Of a DNA stretch of 64,000 bases, positions 22,955 to 31,786 are shown one piece after another. Every line of letters starts with the position of its first letter. The stretch's first letter is position 1. Below the pieces are notes generated by a model. That model had not been told where the DNA came from and did no database searches. It worked only from the letters and a program-made list of their open reading frames with translations. The translations under genes were made by a program, and so were the position numbers. The DNA is from Texcoconibacillus texcoconensis (lineage in GTDB: Bacteria > Bacillota > Bacilli > Bacillales > Salisediminibacteriaceae): assembly GCF_014202575.1 (NCBI RefSeq), contig NZ_JACHHB010000013.1:40319-104318 (forward strand), written 5' to 3'.

Positions 22955-23863
22955 ATGTCGGAAGAGGACCAAGGGATATTACTGGAAAGTGGTACAAATG
23001 AGTTAGAAGTGATTATGTTTTCAATTGGCTCAAGTACATTTGGTATAAATGTAATAAAAGTCCGCGAGATTATTCAACCAGTGGACGTAACACCTATGCC
23101 TGAGAGCCACCCAAATGTGAAAGGGATTATACGATTACGAGATGAAGTCATTCCAGTTATTGATTTAGCCAAAGCAATCGGCTTTTCATCAACCGAACGT
23201 AGCGGTCAGGATAAATATATTGTTGCTGAATTAAATCAAATAAAAGTTGCCTTCCACGTTGATTCTGTTTCACGCATTCATCGCATTTCTTGGGAACAAA
23301 TTGAAAAGCCGACTAAATTATCTCAAGGTTTAAAAGCAATGACAATTGGTGTCATCAAAATGAAAGAAGACATGGTTTTATTATTAGACTATGAAAAAAT
23401 CGTCGTCGATATAAGTCCAGAAGCGGGCATTCATTCAGAACGTCTCACTTCGCTTGGCGAACGAGAACGTTCTCATAAAAAAGTTACTGTTGTTGAAGAC
23501 TCTCCAATCTTACGACAGTTACTTCGGGATACATTAGAAGAAGCTGGGTATGGGCAATTAACGTTTTATGAAAATGGGAAAGAGGCTTGGGATACTTTAG
23601 AAAGTTTTTCACATCAGGGTACTCTTGATCAAAATGTAGATATGGTGATTACAGATATAGAAATGCCTCAAATGGACGGTCATCACTTAACGAAACGAAT
23701 AAAAGATCACAAAGAGATGCGGAAACTTCCAACCGTTATTTTCTCATCATTGATTACGGAGGATTTATATCATAAAGGGAAAAAAGTAGGCGCCGATGCA
23801 CAGGTTAGTAAACCGGAGATTGATAGACTCGTTGAAACAATGGATCAGTTACTCGCCGATTAA
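22955..23863 (+). CDS. cheV: Chemotaxis coupling protein CheV
   Basis: A 302-residue protein with a CheW-like domain (about residues 15-160) and a response-regulator receiver domain (about 175-302). The phosphorylation site is Asp234 in VITDIEMPQMDG; EDS near residue 181 supplies the acidic pocket and Lys in VSKPE the conserved lysine. CheV couples chemoreceptors to the kinase CheA and helps adaptation when phosphorylated. The ATG at 22955 follows AGGGAGGAAAG. The length equals that of B. subtilis CheV. It is a single-gene unit. Confidence 0.95.
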   Translation: MSEEDQGILLESGTNELEVIMFSIGSSTFGINVIKVREIIQPVDVTPMPESHPNVKGIIRLRDEVIPVIDLAKAIGFSSTERSGQDKYIVAELNQIKVAFHVDSVSRIHRISWEQIEKPTKLSQGLKAMTIGVIKMKEDMVLLLDYEKIVVDISPEAGIHSERLTSLGERERSHKKVTVVEDSPILRQLLRDTLEEAGYGQLTFYENGKEAWDTLESFSHQGTLDQNVDMVITDIEMPQMDGHHLTKRIKDHKEMRKLPTVIFSSLITEDLYHKGKKVGADAQVSKPEIDRLVETMDQLLAD

Positions 23864-23975
23864 TCGTATCCTTAATGTATTTCCTGAATCATTCCACGCA
23901 AAGTGAAAACAAGCTACTCCAAATGGGTGAAAAGGTTGACTAGGCTGAAGCAAATCATTTTTCGGTGCTCAACGT

Positions 23976-24008
23976 AAGCCATAAAAATAGGAGTGGCTTC
24001 TTTTTTTG
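23976..24008 (+). terminator. Terminator of cheV
   Basis: 6-bp stem AAGCCA/TGGCTT with a 12-base loop followed by CTTTTTTTT. Confidence 0.65.
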
Positions 24009-24195
24009 CTGTTTTCTAAAAAAAGAGCTCTTTTTTTAGCATAACTGTTATGTTACAGAAGCCTAGAATAACCCAAATCTAAAAACGATATAAGCACAAT
24101 ACCAACAGTTTTAAACGTCATTTCGGGTGAATTATCTGAAAATGTTCACAAAATGGGCAAATTGTTTTAGCTCAGACTGTTGTAAAACACGAGTT

Positions 24196-24219
24196 GTTGT
24201 AATACAATGTAATTACAAC
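24196..24219. promoter_or_regulatory. Operator-like palindrome upstream of yhfH
   Basis: GTTGTAAT-N8-ATTACAAC is a perfect 8-8-8 palindrome ending 24 bases before the yhfH start; a further GTTGTAA lies at about 24179. The binding protein is unknown. Confidence 0.4.
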
Positions 24220-24242
24220 TTTGAAAGGTGAGGGGATAGACG

Positions 24243-24377
24243 ATGTTAGGTTCAGTAAATGAGTTTTTTCGTAATTTGCCAGCAAAAGTTTGTAATGAAT
24301 GTGGTTCGGATATAGAAGAAGAAATGGCGGACTGCTACCAAAATGAATGTGACGATTGCCAAGAAGAGTACCATTAA
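24243..24377 (+). CDS. yhfH: YhfH family protein
   Basis: Forty-four codons beginning MLGSVNEFFRNLPAKVCNEC and ending CDDCQEEYH. Two CxxC pairs (CNEC and CDDC) plus a single Cys suggest a small zinc-binding protein, and the EFFRNLPAKVC start matches the YhfH family of Bacillus as I remember it. Function unknown. AAAGGTGAGGGG gives the binding site. Confidence 0.75.
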   Translation: MLGSVNEFFRNLPAKVCNECGSDIEEEMADCYQNECDDCQEEYH

Positions 24378-24404
24378 TAAAAATATGACAGTTGTACGGG
24401 TAAA

Positions 24405-24491
24405 TACCGAGACTGACCGCAATGTAGATATCGGAGGTTAGCAAGCCACCGATCACTCCATAATAAATTGCGAGTCGGTCTTTCTTTTTTT
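24405..24491 (+). terminator. Long branched hairpin ending in a T run after yhfH
   Basis: AGACTGACCGCAAT near 24411 pairs imperfectly with ATTGCGAGTCGGTCTT near 24467-24482. Inside it ATCGGAGG and CCACCGAT form a second stem. TTTCTTTTTTTT follows. It is larger than a normal terminator and may carry a regulatory RNA or be the trace of a decayed gene. Confidence 0.5.
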
Positions 24492-24570
24492 TGAAAAACA
24501 ATAAGAAATTCGTCGCCGATGGAATATGATGTTTAATAAGCGAAGTTATTGAGGTCTAGGAGGGGCGGCG

Positions 24571-25362
24571 ATGATCGTTCGTAAAGAAAAAGATGACGTC
24601 ATCTTAATAAAACAACATCAACATGGTTTAGTGTCAGGTGAAATGGCTGAGCTTTGGGGAGATGAACAATTTAAAAAGGACAACCAAAAAAATGAGGTCG
24701 TCTATGCTGTCAAAAATCATGATCGGGCGTGGAAAGACCTAGATGATAGAATGCTTCTTGAAACCGGTGATCGTATTCCTGCATCATTTGTGAATTATCC
24801 GCAAAAATATAAGCAACAAGCATACCGAAAAGAGTTGGCGAAGCTAGAGCGTTCAGTACCTTACGCTGCTTTGCTCGTTAGTAAACATTTTGCAAGTTTT
24901 TTTGCGGGAAGGCTCGATAAGATAAGCCAACAGTTTTTAAGGGAAGAGAAGGGAAGACAAGAACGCGTGAAAGAATTGCTCAATTTAACAGAACAAGATG
25001 AGAAACACTTGAACAACCACTTTCAAATTTTGCAATTTTGTGATCATATGTCGCTATTTCTTTGTATGAATAAACCAGGAGCGCATAAACAAGAGGAAAT
25101 CTTATGGTTTCGCGACGGTTTTTCACAACGTTTTCCCTACTTAGGTAATCAATTGATCGCCGCACAGTGGTTGGATGAAAAGAAGGTATCGATCACCCCT
25201 TTTCCATTCTCGACGTCGATGGTCGTACGCGTTCCATATAAACGTGTTCCGAGGACAACGTTTTTAAAGGCGGATTGGCAACAACATGTGAAGCAACATA
25301 AGTATGAACACTTATCCGTAAACATTATAAACGGAGAAGGGAAACAGAACTCTTTGAATTAG
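24571..25362 (+). CDS. DUF3891 family protein
   Basis: A 263-residue soluble protein. The conserved IKQHQHGLVSGEMAELWG and NHDRAWKDLDDR segments, and a C-terminal PFPFSTSMVVRV stretch, are the DUF3891 pattern. The paired His/Asp motifs suggest a metal-binding, HD-like helical fold, but no activity is known. The ATG at 24571 follows AGGAGGGGCGG. A bidirectional terminator separates it from the convergent oxidoreductase operon. Confidence 0.75.
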   Translation: MIVRKEKDDVILIKQHQHGLVSGEMAELWGDEQFKKDNQKNEVVYAVKNHDRAWKDLDDRMLLETGDRIPASFVNYPQKYKQQAYRKELAKLERSVPYAALLVSKHFASFFAGRLDKISQQFLREEKGRQERVKELLNLTEQDEKHLNNHFQILQFCDHMSLFLCMNKPGAHKQEEILWFRDGFSQRFPYLGNQLIAAQWLDEKKVSITPFPFSTSMVVRVPYKRVPRTTFLKADWQQHVKQHKYEHLSVNIINGEGKQNSLN

Positions 25363-25400
25363 TTGTGAATCATAATGACCATTCAACAGAAAATACGTGA

Positions 25401-25434
25401 AAAGGACTGGCTATCACTCGATAACCAGTCCTTT
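25401..25434. terminator. Bidirectional terminator
   Basis: Stem AAAGGACTGG with CCAGTCCTTT plus an inner TATC/GATA pair; it serves DUF3891 and the oxidoreductase operon. Confidence 0.85.
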
Positions 25435-25442
25435 CATATGAT

Positions 25443-27737
25443 TTAGATGAGTGGGGTTTCATGTTTTACTTTCAACGTTTTCCAACGACTCTCAACTTCA
25501 TCGGCGAATTCTTGCAATAAATCAGCATTTGATTCTTTGAGTAGATGTTTTGTTTTACCCATATATTGAAGCCATTCAGAAAGTTCAATTCGTTTATTCT
25601 TCGCTTCTGGGTCGTACGTAATCGCTGTTTCACCACGTTCGACTTCGTAAAGAGGGAAGAAACATGATTCAACGGCTGCTTTCATGATGTTTTCGCCATC
25701 GCGGTCATTAGATTTCCAATTCAATGGGCAAGTGATAAGCAACTTACCGTAAACTAAGCCTTCGTTTTGCGCGTACCACTGTGCTTTAGCCGCTTTTTTA
25801 ATTAAATCTTGCGGATAAGCTTCCGTACCCGTAAATACATACGGGATATTGGTCGAAGCCATAATTTGTGCTGTATCTTTATGGTGGAACGGTTTACCTG
25901 GGCGTTCTTCACTCACGTTGGTCGTACTTGTCATATGACCAAGTGGTGTCGAGTAGGACATTTGCGAACCTGTGTTCATATACCCTTCGTTGTCATATTC
26001 AAGAATGATCATTTTATGATTACGAAGTGCTGTTCCAATTGCAGATCCCATGCCGATGTCCATACCACCGTCACCAGTAATCATCACAAACGTAAAGTCA
26101 TCGTCAATGTCAACTTCGCCACGATCTTTCATTTCAAAGAATGCTTCTACCGCACCTGAAAGCGTAGCCGGACCGTTTTGGAATAAATTGTGAATCATAT
26201 TCTGTTTATGTGACGAGTATGGAAATGCACTTGTAACAACATAAGCACAACCTGTTTGGAATAAGATGACGGCGTCACCTTCGATCCCTTTAAAGAACAA
26301 TTCAAGACCAGGGAAAATTCCACAACCTGGACAAGCGCCATGACCTGGAGCGAAACGTTTCGGTTTCGTTGTTAATTTACGTAAAGGTGGCACTCGAACA
26401 TCTAATTTTCCGGTCTCTTCGTTTTCGGACACTTTAATGAGACCGCTGTTGTATGTTTCGCGATTTTGAGGTTCAATCACCGGTTCAAGTGCTTTTTCTG
26501 GTTCGCCTGGTGTATGACCGTAATAATCAAACGGCGTTTCAGCATAGCCTTTTTCCATGGCATCTAGCGCCATGTTGAAGAATTGTTCAGCATCATCTGC
26601 GTAGAAATCTTTTCCGCCCATACCAAACACGCGGTTTAATACGATCGTGTCGTTTTCTTTATCTTCTTGTAACGCGGACTTTACTTCATGGGCAAGGTTC
26701 GCACCGTGTGCACCGTACGAATCAGCACGTTCTCCAACAAGTAAAGCTTTGACGTTTTTCAATGCTTGACGAATATCTTCAGCAGGGAATGGACGAATAA
26801 TATTCGGGCTGATAATCCCAGCTTTGATTCCGCGCTCGCGAAGGCGGTCGACAACATCTTTTGCTGATTCTGCTGCGGAATTTAGCAAGAATAACGCAAC
26901 GTCAGCATCTTCCATTTTGTAAAGGTCAAGCGTTCCATAGCTACGACCGGAAAAGGTTGCAAAATCTTTTGCGATTTCTTTATAAACATCATAAGCTTTG
27001 TAGAGAGCTTCAGATTGTTGATAATTGTTATTGATTAAGTCATCTCCGTTCATATGAGCCCCAATGGTTTTTGGGTTGTCTTTATCAATGGAAGATGCAA
27101 AGCCAGACGGTGCTTCACCAACAAAGGATTGTACGTCTTCACGATCTTTAAAGTAATCTACTCTTCGTTTTTGGTGCGAGGTAAAGAAACCGTCATAGGC
27201 AACGACGACCGGAAGGCGTACATCTTCGTGTTCTGATAAACGAAGGGCCATAATATTCATATCATAAACAGCTTGTGGCGTGCGCGCTGTTAAGATTACC
27301 CAACCAGTGTTCAATCCATAGTATAAGTCGGAATGATCGCCACGAATATCGAGAGGACCGCTCACAGCTCGTGTGACGAGGTTCATGACCATCGGGAACC
27401 GAAGGCCAGATTGGACAGGGAGTTGTTCGATCATATATAGAAAACCATTCGCACTTGTCGCGTTAAATACGCGCGCACCAGTCGTTGCAGCCCCAAAACA
27501 AATCCCTGCTGATCCATGTTCACCATCTGCAGCAACGAGTTCAATATCATGCTGCCCTTTTGACTTCATCATATCGAGAAATTGGGCGACTTCAGTTGAT
27601 GGTGTGATCGGAAAATATCCCATTAAGTGATAATTAATTTGTGCAGCGGCATAGGCAGCCATTTCATTTCCTGATTCAAACGTAGTAACTTGTTCTTTTG
27701 AAAGTTGAGTTGTTACATTTTCCTCCAAAGTAGCCAT
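25443..27737 (-). CDS. 2-oxoacid:ferredoxin oxidoreductase, fused alpha-beta chain
   Basis: A 764-residue chain. The N-terminal part (to about residue 420) holds the alpha-subunit domains of pyruvate:ferredoxin oxidoreductase (GYFPITPSTEVAQFL, with GAATTGARVFNATSANGF). The C-terminal part is the beta subunit, with ACPGCG and GCAYV cysteine motifs for a 4Fe-4S cluster and the thiamine-diphosphate motif GDGGMDIGMG ending in NEGYMNTG. Normally alpha and beta are separate. The enzyme decarboxylates pyruvate or another 2-oxoacid to acyl-CoA with electrons to ferredoxin, and is oxygen-sensitive. The start ATG overlaps the upstream stop as TAATG, after AGGAGGTG. Its FNR-type promoter implies induction at low oxygen. 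Confidence 0.88.
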   Translation of the reverse strand: MATLEENVTTQLSKEQVTTFESGNEMAAYAAAQINYHLMGYFPITPSTEVAQFLDMMKSKGQHDIELVAADGEHGSAGICFGAATTGARVFNATSANGFLYMIEQLPVQSGLRFPMVMNLVTRAVSGPLDIRGDHSDLYYGLNTGWVILTARTPQAVYDMNIMALRLSEHEDVRLPVVVAYDGFFTSHQKRRVDYFKDREDVQSFVGEAPSGFASSIDKDNPKTIGAHMNGDDLINNNYQQSEALYKAYDVYKEIAKDFATFSGRSYGTLDLYKMEDADVALFLLNSAAESAKDVVDRLRERGIKAGIISPNIIRPFPAEDIRQALKNVKALLVGERADSYGAHGANLAHEVKSALQEDKENDTIVLNRVFGMGGKDFYADDAEQFFNMALDAMEKGYAETPFDYYGHTPGEPEKALEPVIEPQNRETYNSGLIKVSENEETGKLDVRVPPLRKLTTKPKRFAPGHGACPGCGIFPGLELFFKGIEGDAVILFQTGCAYVVTSAFPYSSHKQNMIHNLFQNGPATLSGAVEAFFEMKDRGEVDIDDDFTFVMITGDGGMDIGMGSAIGTALRNHKMIILEYDNEGYMNTGSQMSYSTPLGHMTSTTNVSEERPGKPFHHKDTAQIMASTNIPYVFTGTEAYPQDLIKKAAKAQWYAQNEGLVYGKLLITCPLNWKSNDRDGENIMKAAVESCFFPLYEVERGETAITYDPEAKNKRIELSEWLQYMGKTKHLLKESNADLLQEFADEVESRWKTLKVKHETPLI

Positions 27738-28750
27738 TAACGTACACCTCCTGTTACAAGTGGAAAGTTGTGTTTTACTTGATTCTCGTCAGCATAACCT
27801 AATTCTTCAGTCATATCAGTTAGTGCAGCAACAGGACACGCATCCACACACTTTAAACAACCTTTACAGTATTGATAATCGATCCCTTGTAAAAACATTT
27901 GCTTACGTCCGCGCTTATCTTCGCCTTCTTCCCACACAAAGCAAAGGTCAGGGCAAACTGTGTCACATTGCGCACAGTTGATACATTTCTCTTGATTAAA
28001 AGCCGGTAAAAACCCTATTCGGGATCCACTTAAATCTTTTTGGATACTATTTGCTTGTGCAGATATGACGCCACCCAATTCTTGTGTATTATAACCAAGT
28101 CTAGGTTGAGGCCTTGTAAACTCTCGCGCCTTGGCATCAGTTGGAGCGTCGAAAGTTTTAAATTCTACTTCATAGTAGCCACGGTCAAACGTTCGAATAT
28201 TTGGTTCGACTAAGTGAGGATACTTTTTTTCAAATGTTTTACGAATGACCTCTCTCATTGCATCAGGGTCGAGGAAATCAAGAATTCGGTATAGCGCACC
28301 TAACATTGCTGTATTGACTTTCGTTCTTTCTTCATTGGCAATGCCAAGTGCATCGACAATTGCAAGCGTTCCGTACTCAAGTTGCAAATCATGTTTTACG
28401 TCATCAAATGAGCGTGTAGAATTAACGAGAACCACGCCGTCAGAGTCTAAACCGCTTACAACGTCCACCATTTTATAAAGAGCTTCGTGGAAAACACCGA
28501 TTACATGTGGTTGCTCGATAGGTGAGTGGTCACGAATTTCAACTTCAGGGTCACAAAATCGTATAAATGATTTAACAGGCGATCCTTTTTTTTCAGATCC
28601 GTATGAAGAAAAGTTAGAACCATTCAAACCTAATCCAAGCACACCTGCTTCGGCTAACATCTTTCCGGCTAAATTCGCCCCGAGTCCACCGATCGACTCA
28701 AGTCGAATTTCATAGAAGCCTAATTGATTCTTTTTTGGTAAAATAGACAT
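27737..28750 (-). CDS. 2-oxoacid:ferredoxin oxidoreductase, fused gamma-delta chain
   Basis: A 337-residue chain, first gene of the operon. Residues 1-190 form the gamma subunit (ESIGGLGANLAGKMLAEAGV, then SYGSEKKGSPVKSFIR). The C-terminal 100 residues are a two-cluster ferredoxin (delta) domain with CINCAQCDTVCP and CKGCLKCVDACP. Together with the next gene it supplies all four classic subunits in two polypeptides. GAGGGGG precedes the ATG at 28750. The leader has a TATAAT box at 28803-28798 with an FNR-type site above it. Confidence 0.9.
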   Translation of the reverse strand: MSILPKKNQLGFYEIRLESIGGLGANLAGKMLAEAGVLGLGLNGSNFSSYGSEKKGSPVKSFIRFCDPEVEIRDHSPIEQPHVIGVFHEALYKMVDVVSGLDSDGVVLVNSTRSFDDVKHDLQLEYGTLAIVDALGIANEERTKVNTAMLGALYRILDFLDPDAMREVIRKTFEKKYPHLVEPNIRTFDRGYYEVEFKTFDAPTDAKAREFTRPQPRLGYNTQELGGVISAQANSIQKDLSGSRIGFLPAFNQEKCINCAQCDTVCPDLCFVWEEGEDKRGRKQMFLQGIDYQYCKGCLKCVDACPVAALTDMTEELGYADENQVKHNFPLVTGGVR

Positions 28751-28797
28751 TCATATATCCCCCTCATTAAGGTTATCCATAACTCCCAACTACCTGA

Positions 28798-28840
28798 ATT
28801 ATAAAAGATAAACGAATTTTTTGTTGTGATTGAAGTCACA
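28798..28840 (-). promoter_or_regulatory. FNR-type promoter of the oxidoreductase operon
   Basis: TGTGATTGAAGTCACA (28825-28840) is a perfect TGTGA-N6-TCACA palindrome. On the minus strand TATAAT occupies 28803-28798, giving a start near 28791 and a site centre exactly 41.5 bp upstream, the class II activator position used by Fnr in Bacillus. Confidence 0.8.
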
Positions 28841-29040
28841 GTTTAAAGAATAAATTTTCGGAATTTACTAATACACTTTTTAACGCTATGTTACAAACCT
28901 TGTTAAACAATGCTTGAACTATAGACGTTTTTATAATACAGGTCTATTTTTGTTATAATACAGATTTAGTTAGTTGTGGTAGGGGTTATAAATATGTAAT
29001 TACACTGATTTTTTTACATCAAACGGAGGAGGAAAATACT

Positions 29041-29682
29041 GTGCATCAACAAACAATACGAAATGCTGAAGAAAAAGTTCAACGATTTTTTGCAAATGAC
29101 GCTACAGGACACGATTGGTATCATACAGACCGTGTTCGAAAAGTTGCCATCGAAATCGCCAACCATGAAGGAGCTGATGCGTCAATTTGTGAATTAGCTG
29201 CTTTACTGCATGATGTCGCAGATGAAAAATTTCATGAAAGTAAAGAGAATGGAGAAAAATACGTACGTGAATGGTTAATGACATGTGGGGATCGTGAAGT
29301 AAATGTAGAAAAAGTGATGAATATTATCACAAAGCTCTCTTTTCGGGGAGGAGGGGGTCAAGCGCCAAGTTGTTTGGAAGGAAAGATTGTGCAAGATGCA
29401 GATCGTCTTGATGCAATAGGAGCGATTGGTATTGCTAGGTGTTTTATGTTTGCAGGCGCGAAAGGTGATGCAATGTATGATCCTAGTATCTCACCTCGTG
29501 AGCACATGACCGCTACATCGTATCGTCAAGAAAAGTCGTCGGCAATTAATCACTTTTATGAAAAATTACTGAAGCTAAAAAATAGAATGAACACAAAAAC
29601 AGGTGAAGAAATCGCAAAAACGCGCCATCAACGTTTGGAAACATTTCTAGACGCGTTTTTTCAAGAATGGAGTGGAAAGTAA
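29041..29682 (+). CDS. ypgQ: HD-domain phosphohydrolase, YpgQ-like
   Basis: A 213-residue HD-superfamily protein. The metal-binding residues are visible: His in GHDWYHTDRV, the HD pair in ALLHDVADEKF, and Asp in VQDADRLDAIGAIG. The arrangement matches YpgQ of B. subtilis, a Mn-dependent enzyme reported to act on (deoxy)nucleoside triphosphates. The start is GTG at 29041 after GGAGGAGG. Two -10-like TATAAT sequences lie near 28932 and 28954, without a clear -35. It converges with the NlpC/P60 gene. Confidence 0.82.
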   Translation: MHQQTIRNAEEKVQRFFANDATGHDWYHTDRVRKVAIEIANHEGADASICELAALLHDVADEKFHESKENGEKYVREWLMTCGDREVNVEKVMNIITKLSFRGGGGQAPSCLEGKIVQDADRLDAIGAIGIARCFMFAGAKGDAMYDPSISPREHMTATSYRQEKSSAINHFYEKLLKLKNRMNTKTGEEIAKTRHQRLETFLDAFFQEWSGK

Positions 29683-29696
29683 AAGAAAAGAAGGAC

Positions 29697-31007
29697 TTAC
29701 TTCTCTACTAACGTTTTTGCACCTAAGTACCTGTCGCTCCAATATGACTCATTTAGGTTAGAAGTTGTGACACCGGACGAGGTGCCAGCATGAATGAATT
29801 CCCTATCTCCTAGGTAAATGCCAGCATGAGAAGGGCCTTGTTTGTACGTTTGAAAAAATACGAGGTCACCAGGGCTAGGGTTCGGTACGCTTGTGCCTTC
29901 ATCCCACATTTCTCGAACTGTACGTGGGACGTCAATATCTATTTCTTGAAAGACATATTGAATAAATCCACTACAATCAAAGCCGCTTTGTGGTGAATTA
30001 CCCCCCCAAGTATAACGGGTTCCGAGCCACCGTTTACTTTGTTTAATTAAAGCGTCTTGCTGTGATGTGGAACCATCAAGAGGGGGAGTGTCATTTTCGG
30101 TACTAGTACTAGCATCGGATACTTCTGCTGATACTTCCTCTAAAGTTTCTTCGTCTTGTAATTGTTCGTACGTGGTAGAATCAACTTCACTCGTTACCGT
30201 AATATCAGCAAGATTTTGAAAAGATTTAATCGCTTTTTTCGTCTTTGGACCAAAAATACCATCGATTTTACCATTGTATAGACCTACCTCTTGTAGTGTT
30301 TCTTGCGTTGAACGAACGTTTTTCCCTTCATCACCCATTTCAGTGAGGTGACTTTTCTGATTAGAAGTTTCGTTTGTTTGCAAGTGGTTTGAAGGTGAGG
30401 CGTTCCTTCTGTCAGTGGGGTGATACACGGTTGAAGGGTCATTGATCGTTTCACTTTCGCTTGATTGAACGCTTATTGTTGTTCGTTGTCCTAATAAATG
30501 ACCCAGGGTTTCTTCCCCGGCTAAGCCATCAATTTTCAGACCATGATCGCGTTGGTAGCGTTCAACAGCTTTTTTTGTTTTAGGTCCAAAAATACCATCC
30601 TTATTATGCAAGTAGTAAGCTACTTCTTTTAACGCACGTTGTAATTGCTTTACTTTTTCTCCTTGGTCACCTTGTGAGAGAACCGTTCCTTCATAAGAAA
30701 ATTCGTTTGTATTTTGATTGTTAACCGAGATAAGTTCTTCATTTTCATCAAGGGTAGGAAGTTTACGATCTTTATTGTGGCCAGTACGGAGTTTTACATG
30801 GAATTGAGAAGTCCGTTCGGTTTTGGGCTGGTCGACAGATGGACTTGCAAAAGTTTCGTTTGTATATAAAGGTTTGGTAGAATGAGATTGTACCTTGTTT
30901 TCGTTAGTTTTGATGCCATCAAGATCTGTTAAGGGTGTTGTTAATGCCATACTTGCGACCATTGTGGACGTGACCGTTTTCGCCGTCTTACGGGTCGAGT
31001 AAGTCAT
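29697..31007 (-). CDS. NlpC/P60 cell-wall endopeptidase with two peptidoglycan-binding domains
   Basis: A 436-residue exported protein. The N-terminus (MTYSTRKTAKTVTSTMVASM) is an uncertain signal sequence. Two PG-binding-1 domains follow (about residues 112-165 and 220-275), both with DGIFGPKTKKA. The C-terminal NlpC/P60 domain has the catalytic Cys in GFDCSGFIQYVF and His in GPSHAGIYLG. Such enzymes cut the gamma-D-Glu to diamino acid bond of wall peptides and act in cell separation or remodelling. The acidic Ser/Thr-rich linkers are probably disordered. AGGGGGAT precedes the ATG. Confidence 0.9.
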   Translation of the reverse strand: MTYSTRKTAKTVTSTMVASMALTTPLTDLDGIKTNENKVQSHSTKPLYTNETFASPSVDQPKTERTSQFHVKLRTGHNKDRKLPTLDENEELISVNNQNTNEFSYEGTVLSQGDQGEKVKQLQRALKEVAYYLHNKDGIFGPKTKKAVERYQRDHGLKIDGLAGEETLGHLLGQRTTISVQSSESETINDPSTVYHPTDRRNASPSNHLQTNETSNQKSHLTEMGDEGKNVRSTQETLQEVGLYNGKIDGIFGPKTKKAIKSFQNLADITVTSEVDSTTYEQLQDEETLEEVSAEVSDASTSTENDTPPLDGSTSQQDALIKQSKRWLGTRYTWGGNSPQSGFDCSGFIQYVFQEIDIDVPRTVREMWDEGTSVPNPSPGDLVFFQTYKQGPSHAGIYLGDREFIHAGTSSGVTTSNLNESYWSDRYLGAKTLVEK

Positions 31008-31188
31008 GATGATCCCCCTATCATTGGTTGTCGTAAGGCGTACAAATCGTTCATTAATTTATGTATGCAAAAATGTAGACGTTTAGAATAGATATTAGAT
31101 GTTTACGTTTTGAGTAGAGCGGAAAAAGGATGGTACATATATTATTGGGACATGTTAAACATTGATATTATCGTTAGGAGGGCGAGAA

Positions 31189-31710
31189 ATGCTTACAGGG
31201 AAATCGATCTTAACGGTCGTTTCAAATGACTTTGAAGATTTGGAGCTATGGTATCCGATTCTTCGTTTACGTGAAGAAGGCGCTGAGGTTCATATCGCAG
31301 GAGAAGAAGCAAACAAAACGTTTGAAGGAAAGTATGGGGTGCCTGTCACTTCTGATTATCGTTTTGAGGACATTAATATCGAGGAGTATGATGGCCTCCT
31401 TGTTCCTGGAGGGTGGTCACCAGACTTACTCCGTCGCTTCGACAGTGTGTTAAATATGGTTAAGTATATGGATGAACAGAAACGGCCAATTGGGCAAATT
31501 TGTCATGCTGGATGGGTGCTTATTTCTGCAGGGATATTAAAAGGAAAACATGTAACGAGTACACCAGGTATTAAAGACGATATGGAAAATGCAGGAGCCA
31601 TTTGGTACAACAAAGATGTTGTCGTAGACGGACACTTAATATCTAGCCGCAGACCACCAGACTTACCGGCTTATATGAAAGCATACATTCAAGCGTTTCA
31701 AAATGAATAA
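31189..31710 (+). CDS. DJ-1/PfpI family protein
   Basis: A 173-residue DJ-1/PfpI protein. The conserved nucleophilic Cys is in GQICHAGW and the upstream acidic partner lies in FEDLELWYP. Family members are glyoxalases, protein deglycases or stress chaperones; B. subtilis has YraA and YfkM of this type. The start is ATG at 31189, about 7 bases after TAGGAGGG, in preference to a TTG at 31162. A terminator follows inside the spacer to the next gene. Confidence 0.88.
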   Translation: MLTGKSILTVVSNDFEDLELWYPILRLREEGAEVHIAGEEANKTFEGKYGVPVTSDYRFEDINIEEYDGLLVPGGWSPDLLRRFDSVLNMVKYMDEQKRPIGQICHAGWVLISAGILKGKHVTSTPGIKDDMENAGAIWYNKDVVVDGHLISSRRPPDLPAYMKAYIQAFQNE

Positions 31711-31717
31711 GAAGGAA

Positions 31718-31750
31718 ATTGCCCGGCTCTCATCGAGTCGGGCAGTTGTT
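31718..31750 (+). terminator. Terminator after the DJ-1 gene
   Basis: TGCCCGGCTC (31720-31729) pairs with GAGTCGGGCA (31735-31744) with one G-U pair, followed by GTTGTT. It supports a start of the next gene downstream of this hairpin. Confidence 0.65.
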
Positions 31751-31786
31751 CATGTAAATGGTGAGATTAAGAAGGTGGGGGAGTAT

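Larger units (their letters stand above)
23864..24242 (+). other. Gene-free region with terminator and palindromes
   Basis: It contains a terminator for cheV (AAGCCA with TGGCTT, 23976-23999, then T-rich), a perfect 24-bp palindrome CTAAAAAAAGAG/CTCTTTTTTTAG at 24016-24039 that could act as a second terminator in either direction, and an operator-like palindrome at 24196-24219. No reading frame is convincing. Confidence 0.6.

Noticed and set aside
24172..24501. 109-codon minus-strand frame opposite yhfH
   Set aside because: Starts with TTG without a ribosome binding site, covers the well-supported yhfH gene and the branched terminator; its coding look comes from a T-rich terminator read backwards.
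25809..26159. 116-codon plus-strand frame inside the oxidoreductase gene
   Set aside because: Shadow of a strongly conserved enzyme domain on the other strand.
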